From NCBI GenBank assembly GCA_029265615.1, contig JAJUIB010000010.1:1-64000 (forward strand): a DNA stretch of 64,000 nucleotides, given 5' to 3'. The position numbers were made by a program, and so were the translations under genes. The notes under the pieces were generated by a model that saw only the letters and a program-made list of their open reading frames with translations, had not been told where the DNA came from and did not search any database. Origin of the DNA: Spirochaetota bacterium (GTDB taxonomy: Bacteria > Spirochaetota > Spirochaetia > Treponematales > Rectinemataceae). The stretch's first letter is position 1. Every line of letters begins with the position of its first letter. This document shows positions 30,782-39,467 of this stretch, one piece after another.

Positions 30782-31990
30782 CTAGGCCCCGCCACCGAAA
30801 AAGTCCGGGCAGGCAAGGCCGTAAAGGCCGAGTGCCAGCTCGGCCCGCGCCTCGCCCGAGAGCCCTTCGAACTGAAATCCATAACAGCGAAGCTTGCCGG
30901 AATCATAGCCCCGCGCAACCCGGCCCTGGCAGGAAATGCTTCGGCCGCCCACGGTGATAAGAAGCTCGGTCGCCTGACCGATTCGGAACCGCGGCGCCTC
31001 GCCCTCCAGGGCGAGGAGTAGTCCCGCGGGACTCGCGTCGATCACCGAGCCGCGGCTTCGCTTGCCCGACGCCGTCCCGGAGCCGAAGTAGCCGTGGCGT
31101 TTGAGAAGCCAGGCGAGGCGCCGCGCAAAGTCCCAGGCAAAATCGACAGAGCGAAGATCGAAAGGCCGCCGCGAGGCGGCGTCATTACCAAGATAGACGA
31201 TACCAACGGCATAGCGATAGTACAGCACCGGACACCACAGCGCCGAAGCAAGCCCCTCACGGGCCCGGGCGGCAATAAACCGCCCGACTTCCGAATCGCC
31301 TGCGAACGAAGCGGGGCTTTCGAAATCTTCAAGTAGCTCGCGGGTGAGTATGCGCCCCTCGGGATAGGGATCGGCGATAGGAAGACCGCTTAAGGTCGAG
31401 GGCAGGTAGAGCACGCGGCCAAGGGCCGCGGCGGCCGCTTCCGCGGGATCGGCGGGCCCCTTCTCCGCTTTCCAGAGCGTTACCCGGCTTTCTGAGGCGT
31501 GGAGCTCCGCCTTTTCCTTGAACTCGGCAACGAGCGCGGCGAAGGAGTCCGCGGCTACAGCACCAGGCGGCGGTTCCGGATCGGTATATTCGCGGCACTC
31601 GGGACAGGAAAGCCGGAGATCAGCGCCGGGGAGAAGAAGATCGGCCGCAAAATCCTCAGGTGGTGCGACACGCGGCCAACGGCGCGAAAGCGCCCGGTAC
31701 ATGGTATCCGGAAACGCGAGCTCGAAAAAACCCGAGGCTGCCTTTTTGACCGGCGCCGAAAAGGCGACCGGCTGCCCCCGGAACTCGAGCTGGACCTGCA
31801 CCCGCTCCCAGGGCACGAGCCGGGCGCGCTCCTCCTCGAACATCGCAAACCGCAGAAGGTCCTTGTCCACGCGGGCGAGCTTGCACTGAAAGGTGCGGCC
31901 CGGCGCATGGATACGCGCGGAAGCACCTTCCTCGGCCGCCGCGCCAAGGATGAACTCTTTTTCAACTCGATCGATGCGCGCCGCCACCAT
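30782..31990 (-). CDS. PilZ-like protein with N-terminal and GAF-like segments
   Basis: 402 residues. The N-terminal half has a PilZ-/YcgR-N-like beta layout (ARIHAPGRTFQCKLARVDKD; VQVQLEFRGQPVAFSAPVKK), a SCPEC pair, and a middle region with GAF-like character (VGRFIAARAREGLASALWCP; LYYRYAVGIVYLGN). The C-terminal domain has RSRGSVIDASPAGLLL and RVARGYDSGKLRCYGFQF, resembling PilZ c-di-GMP receptors though the canonical RxxxR...D/NxSxxG pattern is imperfect (SRGSVIDASPAG). Start: ATG 31990 with CGGAGGG immediately upstream and TATACT at 32014-32009 as a -10 box. An in-frame ATG at 32017 and a GTG at 32029 would lie over that box. Binding to c-di-GMP and a motility or biofilm role are inferences. 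Confidence 0.65.
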   Translation of the reverse strand: MVAARIDRVEKEFILGAAAEEGASARIHAPGRTFQCKLARVDKDLLRFAMFEEERARLVPWERVQVQLEFRGQPVAFSAPVKKAASGFFELAFPDTMYRALSRRWPRVAPPEDFAADLLLPGADLRLSCPECREYTDPEPPPGAVAADSFAALVAEFKEKAELHASESRVTLWKAEKGPADPAEAAAAALGRVLYLPSTLSGLPIADPYPEGRILTRELLEDFESPASFAGDSEVGRFIAARAREGLASALWCPVLYYRYAVGIVYLGNDAASRRPFDLRSVDFAWDFARRLAWLLKRHGYFGSGTASGKRSRGSVIDASPAGLLLALEGEAPRFRIGQATELLITVGGRSISCQGRVARGYDSGKLRCYGFQFEGLSGEARAELALGLYGLACPDFFGGGA

Positions 31991-32040
31991 GGCCCTCCGA
32001 CCGTCCGAGTATAGCATAATTTTCGACACGGGAGCGTCCC

Positions 32041-32069
32041 TTGATGAAGGGAGAAAGCGGTTATAGAAT
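32041..32069 (+). promoter_or_regulatory. Sigma-70-type promoter of the pgi-murG-cvpA operon
   Basis: TTGATG at 32041-32046, a 17-base spacer and TAGAAT at 32064-32069. It leaves a leader of about 64 bases with AAGGAG before ATG 32140. Confidence 0.55.
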
Positions 32070-32139
32070 GGCGCCGTCTGCCCCGCCTTTGCGATTGAAA
32101 AGCGGGAGCTATTTCGATCACGGTCCAGAAGGAGCCGAT

Positions 32140-33762
32140 ATGGCCGTTTTCATGAACCTTGACACGACACGGGCCTTCGCGGAACTACGCCGCTACGCGG
32201 AACCGCCCCGCCTCGATACGCTCCTCAACGCGGCTCGCGTCCGCGCCTGCGAGGTGCCCATGGGCGGAGGGCTCTCCTTCAACTGGGCCGCCTGCCCCAT
32301 CGATGCACCACGCCTTGCGGTGCTCAAGGCTCTCGCAGCCGAGATGGAGCTCATCGAAAAGTTCCGCATGATCGCTAAAGGCGAAGAGATGAACCCAGGC
32401 GAAAAGCGCATGGTGCTCCACCACCTTGCGCGCGGTGAACTCGCAGGCCCCGTGGTGCGCGCAGGCCGCGATTATCGTGCCTTCTACGAAGGCGAACGCA
32501 GGAAGATCGCCGAATTTGCGAAAGCGGTGCACGAGGGACGCATCCGCGGTTCGAGCGGCAAGGTATTCACAACCGTCGTACAGGTGGGAATTGGCGGCTC
32601 GGATCTGGGACCGCGCGCCCTCTACCTTGCACTCGAGCGCTGGGCAAAGGCGACAGGCCGCTTCAAGCTGGCCGCACGCTTCATTTCCAACGTCGATCCC
32701 GATGACGCCGATTCGGTCATCGCGCAGATCGATCCCGCCGCGACGCTCTTCATCCTTGTCTCGAAATCGGGCACGACGCAGGAAACCCTTGCGAACGAAA
32801 ATCTCGTCCGCGCGCGCCTTGCCGCCCTCGGCCTCGATCCCGCGAAGCACCTTGTCGCGGTGACGAGCGAAACGAGCCCCCTTGCGAAAAGCCCGAACTA
32901 CCTCGCCTCCTTTTTCATGGACGACTATATTGGCGGCCGCTACTCCTCGACGAGTTCAGTCGGCGGAGCGATCCTCTCCCTGGCGCTAGGACCCGAGACC
33001 TTTGCCGAACTGCTCACTGGCGCCCACGAGGAAGACCTCCTTGCCCTGGAACCAGAGCTCGAGCGGAATCCGGCGCTCCTCGACGCCCTTATCGGCATCT
33101 ATGAGCGGAACGTCCTCGGCTGGTCGGCGACCGCAGTTCTCCCCTATGCCGAGCCGCTTGCACGCTTTCCCGCGCACCTTCAGCAACTCGACATGGAGTC
33201 GAATGGCAAACGGGTCAACCGCTTCGGCGAGCCCGTCGCATACGCCACCGGCCCTCTCGTTTTTGGCGAGCCCGGTACGAACGGCCAGCACTCGTTCTAT
33301 CAGCTCCTCCACCAGGGGACGGACATCGTGCCGCTCCAGTTCATCGGCTTCCGCGAAAACCAGATGTCCGCAGACATCCTCTCCGAGGGCTCTTCGAGCC
33401 GTGCAAAGCTTGACGCGAACCTCGTCGCGCAAATCGTCGCCTTCGCCGTGGGAAAAAGCGACACTGACGGCAATAAGCACTTCCCCGGCGGCCGCCCTTC
33501 GAGCCTCATCCACGGCGAGCGGCTCGACGCGCGGGCCCTCGGCGCCCTCCTTGCCCACTACGAAAACAAGGTCGCCTTCCAGGGCCTTGCGTGGAACCTC
33601 AACAGCTTCGACCAGGAGGGCGTGCAGCTCGGCAAGGTTCTTGCAAAAAAGGTACTCGCAGGCCTCGATCCTGCGGCCTCCGGCGTCGAAGGAGCCCTCG
33701 GCGCCTATGCCGCCCTCCTCGGCCTTCCCTCGGCCGGAGTAGCCAATGCCGCACGCGGCTAA
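32140..33762 (+). CDS. pgi: Glucose-6-phosphate isomerase
   Basis: 540 residues. It interconverts glucose-6-phosphate and fructose-6-phosphate in glycolysis. Family landmarks: GIGGSDLGPRALYLAL, VSKSGTTQETLANE, GGRYSSTSSVGG, signature LQQLDMESNGKRVNRFGEP, FGEPGTNGQHSFYQLLHQG, and LNSFDQEGVQLGKVLA with the catalytic Glu/Lys/His set. Full length for the larger bacterial type. ATG 32140 is preceded by AAGGAG; an upstream in-frame ATG lacks one. It overlaps murG by 17 bases. Confidence 0.96.
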   Translation: MAVFMNLDTTRAFAELRRYAEPPRLDTLLNAARVRACEVPMGGGLSFNWAACPIDAPRLAVLKALAAEMELIEKFRMIAKGEEMNPGEKRMVLHHLARGELAGPVVRAGRDYRAFYEGERRKIAEFAKAVHEGRIRGSSGKVFTTVVQVGIGGSDLGPRALYLALERWAKATGRFKLAARFISNVDPDDADSVIAQIDPAATLFILVSKSGTTQETLANENLVRARLAALGLDPAKHLVAVTSETSPLAKSPNYLASFFMDDYIGGRYSSTSSVGGAILSLALGPETFAELLTGAHEEDLLALEPELERNPALLDALIGIYERNVLGWSATAVLPYAEPLARFPAHLQQLDMESNGKRVNRFGEPVAYATGPLVFGEPGTNGQHSFYQLLHQGTDIVPLQFIGFRENQMSADILSEGSSSRAKLDANLVAQIVAFAVGKSDTDGNKHFPGGRPSSLIHGERLDARALGALLAHYENKVAFQGLAWNLNSFDQEGVQLGKVLAKKVLAGLDPAASGVEGALGAYAALLGLPSAGVANAARG

Positions 33763-34885
33763 GGCGGCGACGGCTAGCCGTGTCATCGCCTTTACAGGCG
33801 GCGGCACGGGCGGGCACATCTATCCGGGTCTTGCCGTGATTGAACGCCTCCGCGAGTCCTTTGACGGCAGAATCGTCTGGATCGGTTCAGAAAAGGAATC
33901 GGACCGGCGGACGGTGGAGGAAGCGGGCATCGAATACCGGGCCATCCCCTCGGGCAAATTGAGACGCTCCCTGTCCCTTGAAAACATCGCCGATGCCTTC
34001 CGGGTCCTTGCAGGCTACCGCGCCGCCGCAAGCCTCCTTGCGGAGCTTAAACCGCTCCTCCTGTTTTCGAAGGGCGGCTACGTAAGCGTGCCCCCCGTCG
34101 CCGCCGCAGCGCGGCGTGGCATTCCGGTATTCACCCACGAATCCGACCTTACGCCTGGCCTTGCAACGCGCTTGAACGCCCGCCGCGCGGAACGGATTCT
34201 TCTCTCCTACGAACAAACCCGCGCCCATCTAGCGCCAGAGCTCCGGGAGCGGGCCTTTGTCGTCGGCAATCCGACGCGACGGGCGATCCGCCTGGGCGAT
34301 GCCGCGCGCGGCCGTGCCTTTCTTGGCGCACCCGAGGGCCTTCCCATCATCCTCTTCCTGGGCGGAAGCCAAGGCGCGAGGCAGATCAACGAGCTTGTCG
34401 CGGCCGCGCTCCCCGAGCTCAGCGCCTTCGCCTTTGTGGCGCACCAGACGGGCGAAGCGCTCGCAGACGCGGCCCTGCCAGAGACTCAGGCGACATACTC
34501 AGAGCGCTACCGTGCCTACCCCTATCTTCGTGCTGAACTGCCCGATGTGCTTGCGGCGGCTGACCTCATCGTCGGGCGCTCGGGCGCGGGCACGCTCTGG
34601 GAGTGTGCGGCGCTCGCAAAACCCATGCTCCTCGTGCCGCTTGCGGGCTCGGGCACGCGGGGCGACCAGGTGGACAATGCCCGGTTTTTTGCACAGGCGG
34701 GTGCCGCACGGGTCCTCGTCGGCAAGGATGCACGCCCCGAGCGGCTTGCCGCTGAAGCGCGCGCCATGCTTGCAGACCGCGCCGCCCTCGCCGCAGCGGG
34801 GAGAGCGGCGGCCCAGCTTGCGGGGGCCGATGCAGCCCTCGCGACCGCGCGGCTCATCCTTGAGCGCATAGGAGTCCCCCAATGA
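33746..34885 (+). CDS. murG: UDP-GlcNAc:lipid I N-acetylglucosaminyltransferase
   Basis: 379 residues, GT-B fold. It adds GlcNAc to lipid I on the inner face of the membrane, making lipid II. N-terminal GGGTGGHIYPGLA (18-30), KGGYVSVPPVAAA, THESDLTPGLATRL, and C-terminal LGGSQGARQIN, SGAGTLWECAALAKPMLLVPL and GDQVDNARFF. Starts within the end of pgi (17-base overlap) and ends with ATGA into cvpA. The pairing of murG with pgi instead of other mur or fts genes is unusual. Confidence 0.95.
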   Translation: MPHAAKAATASRVIAFTGGGTGGHIYPGLAVIERLRESFDGRIVWIGSEKESDRRTVEEAGIEYRAIPSGKLRRSLSLENIADAFRVLAGYRAAASLLAELKPLLLFSKGGYVSVPPVAAAARRGIPVFTHESDLTPGLATRLNARRAERILLSYEQTRAHLAPELRERAFVVGNPTRRAIRLGDAARGRAFLGAPEGLPIILFLGGSQGARQINELVAAALPELSAFAFVAHQTGEALADAALPETQATYSERYRAYPYLRAELPDVLAAADLIVGRSGAGTLWECAALAKPMLLVPLAGSGTRGDQVDNARFFAQAGAARVLVGKDARPERLAAEARAMLADRAALAAAGRAAAQLAGADAALATARLILERIGVPQ

Positions 34886-35475
34886 GCATCCTCGACTGGA
34901 TCCTCCTCGGCGTTGTCGTCCTCCTCGCTCTCCGTTGCCTTGTACGCGGCTTTGTGGAAGAGCTTCTATCCGTCGCCGCCTATGCCCTTGGGCTCGGAGC
35001 GGCGATCTTTCTCTACCGCCCGCTCGGAAGCTATCTCGCCGGGCGCTTTGCCCAGCTCCCCCTTCCGGAAGCTATCGCCTTCGCGGTGCTCTTTATCCTG
35101 GGCTTTCTCGGCACGCGGCTCGTCGGGAAGCTCCTCAAGGAGGGTCTCGAGGCATCCGCGCTCGGCGGCCTCGACAAGGCGGCGGGCCTTGCGCTCGGCC
35201 TTGCCGAGGGACTCGTCATCGTGTCACTCGTCCTCCTCATACTCAAAGTACAGCCGATTTTCGACACGAAGAAGCTCCTCGACGATTCGGCCTTCGCGCG
35301 GGCGATCCTCCCCGTGGTGGAGCCACGCGTCAAGCGAGCCCTGGGGCCGCGGGCAGAGGAACTTAAGCCTGCGGCGCCTAAGGTTCCCGACGCACTCAAA
35401 AAGCTCGTTCCGCCTGCGCCCTCGACGCCCGTACAAGGTGGGGGGAGCGCTCAGACAGCGCCGAAAAAACCATAG
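34882..35475 (+). CDS. CvpA-family membrane protein
   Basis: 197 residues. Four N-terminal TM helices (LDWILLGVVVLLALRCLVRG; LLSVAAYALGLGAAIFLY; AIAFAVLFILGFLGTRLVG; AAGLALGLAEGLVIVSLVLL) with CvpA signature RGFVEELLSV and LDKAAGLALGLAEG. A Pro/Ala-rich cytoplasmic tail of about 60 residues follows. CvpA proteins are linked to colicin V production and envelope stability, with unknown mechanism. ATGA overlap with murG places it in the same operon, in line with an envelope role. Confidence 0.88.
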   Translation: MSILDWILLGVVVLLALRCLVRGFVEELLSVAAYALGLGAAIFLYRPLGSYLAGRFAQLPLPEAIAFAVLFILGFLGTRLVGKLLKEGLEASALGGLDKAAGLALGLAEGLVIVSLVLLILKVQPIFDTKKLLDDSAFARAILPVVEPRVKRALGPRAEELKPAAPKVPDALKKLVPPAPSTPVQGGGSAQTAPKKP

Positions 35476-35489
35476 CGGCGAGGCCTAGG

Positions 35490-36821
35490 GTGTTTGACAA
35501 CCTTCTCGGCCAGGACGAGATCGTGGCGCGTCTCTCCGCCGACCTCGGAGCCTCAACGCTTCCACCTTCGCTACTTTTCGCAGGTCCGCCCGCCTCGGGG
35601 AAGCTCACGACGGCGCTCGAACTTGCGCGCGTCCTCTCCTGCGATCGCGGGCCGCTTGCGGGAAAGGGGCTTGATGCGCCTTGGGCTTGTAGCTGTCCCT
35701 CCTGTACACGACACCGCGTTCTCGCCCACCCCGACCTTCTGCTCCTCGGTCCGCGTTCCTTCCCCGAGGAGATCGGCGCGGCGCTCGACCTTCTTGCGCG
35801 CTCGCCGGGCAAGGCGAGCGCGTACTTCTTTGTCCGCGCCCTGCGCAAGCTCGCAAAACGCTTCGATGCGCCGCTCTATGAAGGCGAAGAGTCGCGCCTT
35901 GCGAAGGCCGCGCCCTTTGTCCGCGAGATCGAGGAGCGGCTCGAAGCGATAGCGCCCGAGCGGATCGAGCCAGGCACGCACAGCACAGAACTCACCGAGG
36001 CCGCCGGCGCCGCCGCGGCCGCCGCGCGCAAACTCGAGGCCCTGGTTCCCGCGGCGCCCCCCATCTTCCAAATCCGCGCCCTCGAAACCTGGGCTCACCT
36101 TGCTCCCAACGGCCGAAAGAAGACCATCGTCATCGAAAACGCGGACCGTATGGCGGACGCCGCGCGAAACGCCCTGCTCAAGATACTCGAAGAGCCTCCG
36201 CCGAGCGTCGAGTTCGTGCTTCTCTCTGCGCGAAGGAGCGCGCTCATCGCGACGATCCTTTCGCGCGTGCGCCCTTACACCTTCGCGCCGCGCTCCGCCG
36301 CCGCACAGGGGCTTGTCCTTGAGCGCGTGTTCAGGCTCGGCTCCTCATCGTGGGAGCATGGCGTGCCCGACATAGCCGCCCACCTCCGCTCGCGGCGCCC
36401 CTTCCCACCCGCCGCCGCGCGGAAGGCGGCCGCGGGTTTTCTTATGGCGGCTCTTGAAGTCCGCGCAGGCCGCACCGCGCTTGGACCGGCACTCGAAGCT
36501 TTTAGACTCCGCCTTGCGGCGGAAACCACAGACGGCGAAGGGGCACGGTCCCTCGATGGAGCGCTTGCCGCCCTCCTCGAGGCGACCAAGGATTTTGGTC
36601 AGCGCGACGACGCGTTTGCGGATTCCTTCGAATCCTTCCTCGCGGCCTTCGCGGAGCTCTTAGGCGAAGCCCTGCGCGAGATCTGTCTTTCAGCCACGGA
36701 GCTTGAGCTCGTGGGGTCCTGGGCCCGGGCCGCACGGGAAGCGCGCTCGCGTCGCGAGACCTACAACCTTTCGCCGACGCTTCTTGCGGAAGGACTCCTC
36801 TACGGGATGGCCGGCTCATGA
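35490..36821 (+). CDS. DNA polymerase III clamp-loader subunit (delta-prime/HolB-like)
   Basis: 443 residues from GTG 35490. AAA+ fold with P-loop-like GPPASGKLT (32-40), four Cys of a zinc site (C51, C67, C69, C72), AHPDLLLLGP (79-88), KTIVIENADRMADAARNALLKILEEPP at about 211-237 (shown by IENADRM), and the SRVRPYTF element equivalent to the SRC motif. It is thought to help load the sliding clamp. Two oddities: the sequence between AHPD and IENADRM is about 130 residues, roughly 90-100 longer than in E. coli HolB, and the P-loop lacks the usual GKT end (GKL). Overlaps the histidine kinase gene by ATGA. Confidence 0.8.
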   Translation: MFDNLLGQDEIVARLSADLGASTLPPSLLFAGPPASGKLTTALELARVLSCDRGPLAGKGLDAPWACSCPSCTRHRVLAHPDLLLLGPRSFPEEIGAALDLLARSPGKASAYFFVRALRKLAKRFDAPLYEGEESRLAKAAPFVREIEERLEAIAPERIEPGTHSTELTEAAGAAAAAARKLEALVPAAPPIFQIRALETWAHLAPNGRKKTIVIENADRMADAARNALLKILEEPPPSVEFVLLSARRSALIATILSRVRPYTFAPRSAAAQGLVLERVFRLGSSSWEHGVPDIAAHLRSRRPFPPAAARKAAAGFLMAALEVRAGRTALGPALEAFRLRLAAETTDGEGARSLDGALAALLEATKDFGQRDDAFADSFESFLAAFAELLGEALREICLSATELELVGSWARAAREARSRRETYNLSPTLLAEGLLYGMAGS

Positions 36822-38020
36822 GGCGCTTTGTCGAGCGGGCGCTCGCGAAATCGGCCCGCATGAACGAGGAGCAACTCCGCGCCCTCTTGCAGGCGCTCGC
36901 CGAGGAAAACGGCCGCCTCGAGGCGGCGCTCGATTCGATGCTCGACGGCATCGTCGTCTGCGACCGCGACCACCTCCCGACGATCTACAACAAGTCGGCG
37001 GAGCGCATGCTCGGTCTTGCGGGGGGCGAACCTTCGGAGCGTCCAGTCTGGCTCTCCGTCGCCGACCGCGAAATGGCGGAATTCCTCCGCGACACGCTCG
37101 AGGGCGAGGAAAGTGTCCTCGACCGCGAGTTCGAGCTCGAAGCGCCGGGAGGCAGGACGAGGATCGTCGCCGCAAGCGCAACCGCCCTGGTTTCCCGCGG
37201 TCGCATCGCGGGCACACTCCTGCACTTCGAGGATGTCACCGAAAAGCGGAAACGCGAGGCGCAGCTCCGGAGGGCGGAAAGCCTCGCCTCGCTCACGACG
37301 CTCGCAGCCGGCGTCGCCCACGAAATCAAAAACCCGCTTGGATCGATATCCATCCATGTCCAGCTCCTCAAAAAGGGGCTCAAATCGGGAAAGCCGCTCA
37401 ACCCTGAAACCGTCGACCGCCACCTCGGGATCGTCACGGAAGAAATCGAGCGGCTCAACAAGATCGTCGTCGACTTCCTCTTTGCCGTGCGGCCCATGGA
37501 CGTCGAGCTCCGCGAGGCGGACCCCTGCGCACTTGTCCGCGAGGTCGCCGACTTTCTCCGCTACGAGGCGGAAAGCTCGGGTGTCGAGATCGAAACCATG
37601 GTGGCGGACAACGTACCGCGCATCCTCCTCGACAAGCGCTACATGAAGCAGGCGCTCCTCAATCTCGCGAAGAACGCGCTCGCGGCGATGCCCGAAGGCG
37701 GGCGTCTTGCGTTTGAGGTCGCGGAAAAGGATGGCGAAGTGCTCATCGCCGTCTCCGACACGGGGACGGGCATCCCCGAGGAGGCCCTGCCCAAGATATT
37801 CGAACCCTATTTCACGACGAAGGAGTCGGGCACCGGCCTCGGCCTTACGATCACCTTCAAGATTGTGAAGGAGCACAACGGCGTTATCGATGTGCGGTCG
37901 CGCCCCGGCTCGGGCTCGACATTCACCATCTATCTCCCCGTGCCGCAGAAGGACCGGCGCCTCCTCCCCTGGCGCGATGACGGCGGGCCGGACAAGGCTG
38001 ATCGGAGGGACAGAGCATGA
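36818..38020 (+). CDS. Cytoplasmic PAS histidine kinase (NtrB/AtoS-like)
   Basis: 400 residues with no TM segment. A short helical N-terminus, a PAS domain at about 36-145 (LDSMLDGIVVCDRDHLPTIYN; HFEDVTEKRKRE), HisKA with GVAHEIKNPLGSISIHVQLL (His168) and HATPase_c with LLNLAKNALAAM, SDTGTGIPEEALPKIFEPYF and TGLGLTI. It phosphorylates the sigma-54-dependent regulator encoded immediately downstream (ATGA overlap). The signal is unknown and must be cytosolic or membrane-proximal. Its location at the end of the pgi-murG-holB chain is unusual. Confidence 0.94.
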   Translation: MRRFVERALAKSARMNEEQLRALLQALAEENGRLEAALDSMLDGIVVCDRDHLPTIYNKSAERMLGLAGGEPSERPVWLSVADREMAEFLRDTLEGEESVLDREFELEAPGGRTRIVAASATALVSRGRIAGTLLHFEDVTEKRKREAQLRRAESLASLTTLAAGVAHEIKNPLGSISIHVQLLKKGLKSGKPLNPETVDRHLGIVTEEIERLNKIVVDFLFAVRPMDVELREADPCALVREVADFLRYEAESSGVEIETMVADNVPRILLDKRYMKQALLNLAKNALAAMPEGGRLAFEVAEKDGEVLIAVSDTGTGIPEEALPKIFEPYFTTKESGTGLGLTITFKIVKEHNGVIDVRSRPGSGSTFTIYLPVPQKDRRLLPWRDDGGPDKADRRDRA

Positions 38021-39396
38021 AGGCAAACATCCTCGTCGTCGACGACGAAAAAAACATACGCGAAGGGCTCGCGGAGGCGCTCTCGCTCGACGGGCATGCG
38101 GTGCGCGTCGCCGCTGACGGCACCGAGGGTCTCAAGGCGGTCGAAGAAGGCGCCATCGACCTCGTCATCACCGACCTCAAGATGCCCGCGATGTCCGGCA
38201 CCGAACTCCTCAAGACGCTTGCGGGGCGCTACCCAGGCCTACCGGTGATCGTCCTCACCGGCCACGGCACGATCGAGGACGCCGTTGAGGCCATGCGCTA
38301 CGGTGCCTTCGACTTCCTCACAAAACCCGTCAATCTTGACCACCTGTCGCTCCTCGCAAAGCGGGCGCTCGAGCGCGGTGAGCTTGCGCGCAAGAACCGC
38401 GAACTCGAAGCGGAGGTCGAGGCCCAGCGCAGGCGAAGCTCGATCGTGGGCTCGAGCGCCGAGATGAAGCGCGTCTTCGACCTCGTGCGCCGCGTGGCGC
38501 CGACCCGCGCAAGCGTCCTCATCACGGGCGAATCGGGCGTCGGCAAGGAACTCATCGCCGACGCGATCCACAACCTTTCCCCGCGGCGCGAGGGCCCCCT
38601 CATCAAGGTGCATTGCGCCGCGCTCGCCGAAAGCCTCCTCGAAAGCGAGCTCTTCGGACACGAGAAGGGGGCTTTCACCGGCGCGCAGGGCCGCAAGCGC
38701 GGAAGATTCGAGCTCGCCGACAAGGGGAGCCTTTTCCTCGACGAGATAGGCGAAATCAACCAGAACGTCCAGATCAAGATACTCCGCGTCCTCCAGGAGC
38801 GGAAATTCGAACGCGTCGGGGGCGAAGAGACCGTGGAAACGGATGTGAGGATCATCGCCGCGACAAACCGCGATCTTAAAAAGGAGATCGCCGAAGGGCG
38901 CTTTCGCGAGGACCTCTACTACCGCCTTAATGTCGTGAACATCCACGTCCCGCCCCTCCGCGAACGGCGGGACGACATCCCCCTCCTCGCCATGGCCTTT
39001 CTCAAGGAATTCGCGGGCGAGGACGGCAAGGAGGTCGAGGGCTTCGATCCAAAGGCGCGCCAGGCGCTCTACGCCTACTCCTGGCCGGGCAATGTGCGCG
39101 AACTGCGGAACTGCGTCGAGAGCGCGGTCGTAATGGCGCGGGGTCCCCTCATCACGGTGGATGACCTCCCCCCCACGCTGCGGGCTTCGGGCGAGTCGCG
39201 CGACATCCGCATCCCCTTGGGTTCCTCGCTCGAGGAGGCCGAGCGCATCCTCATCCGAGAAACGCTCGCTGCGCAGGGCGGCAACAAAAGCCGCACTGCC
39301 GAGCTCCTCGGAATCGGCAGGAAGACGCTCTACCAGAAGATCGAGGAGTATGGCATCGAGTCCGGGACAAAGAGCGAAAGCGACAGAGCGGAGTAG
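38017..39396 (+). CDS. Sigma-54-dependent response regulator (NtrC family)
   Basis: 459 residues. Receiver (1-120) with D9/D10, phospho-Asp53 (ITDLKMPAMS) and Lys in DFLTKPVN. AAA+ activator domain with GESGVGKE (about 171-178), GAFTGA loop (about 218-223) contacting sigma-54, LFLDEIGEIN and RVGGEETVETDVRIIAATN. C-terminal Fis-type HTH (SRTAELLGIGRKTLYQKIEEYG). All parts needed for sigma-54 activation are intact. Targets are not visible here; no clear -24/-12 promoter was found in the window. Confidence 0.96.
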   Translation: MKANILVVDDEKNIREGLAEALSLDGHAVRVAADGTEGLKAVEEGAIDLVITDLKMPAMSGTELLKTLAGRYPGLPVIVLTGHGTIEDAVEAMRYGAFDFLTKPVNLDHLSLLAKRALERGELARKNRELEAEVEAQRRRSSIVGSSAEMKRVFDLVRRVAPTRASVLITGESGVGKELIADAIHNLSPRREGPLIKVHCAALAESLLESELFGHEKGAFTGAQGRKRGRFELADKGSLFLDEIGEINQNVQIKILRVLQERKFERVGGEETVETDVRIIAATNRDLKKEIAEGRFREDLYYRLNVVNIHVPPLRERRDDIPLLAMAFLKEFAGEDGKEVEGFDPKARQALYAYSWPGNVRELRNCVESAVVMARGPLITVDDLPPTLRASGESRDIRIPLGSSLEEAERILIRETLAAQGGNKSRTAELLGIGRKTLYQKIEEYGIESGTKSESDRAE

Positions 39397-39428
39397 GCGG
39401 CGCACAGAAGCCGCCTTGCAGGGCCGCC

Positions 39429-39458
39429 TTGCGGGAGCTTTAGCGCCTGCGCTATGCT
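39429..39458 (+). promoter_or_regulatory. Candidate promoter of the L-serine dehydratase genes
   Basis: TTGCGG at 39429-39434, an 18-base spacer and TATGCT at 39453-39458. ATG 39468 is nine bases further on, so the leader would be very short. No Shine-Dalgarno sequence is apparent. Confidence 0.35.
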
Positions 39459-39467
39459 TACGCTCAC

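Noticed and set aside
36800-38026. 408-codon minus-strand frame over the NtrB-like kinase
   Set aside because: Antisense to a gene with complete PAS, HisKA and HATPase motifs; its translation shows no domain. GC-rich third positions create such frames throughout this window.
38239-39405. 388-codon minus-strand frame over the NtrC-like regulator
   Set aside because: Antisense mirror of a gene with intact receiver, GAFTGA and HTH motifs; product is low-complexity charged residues only.
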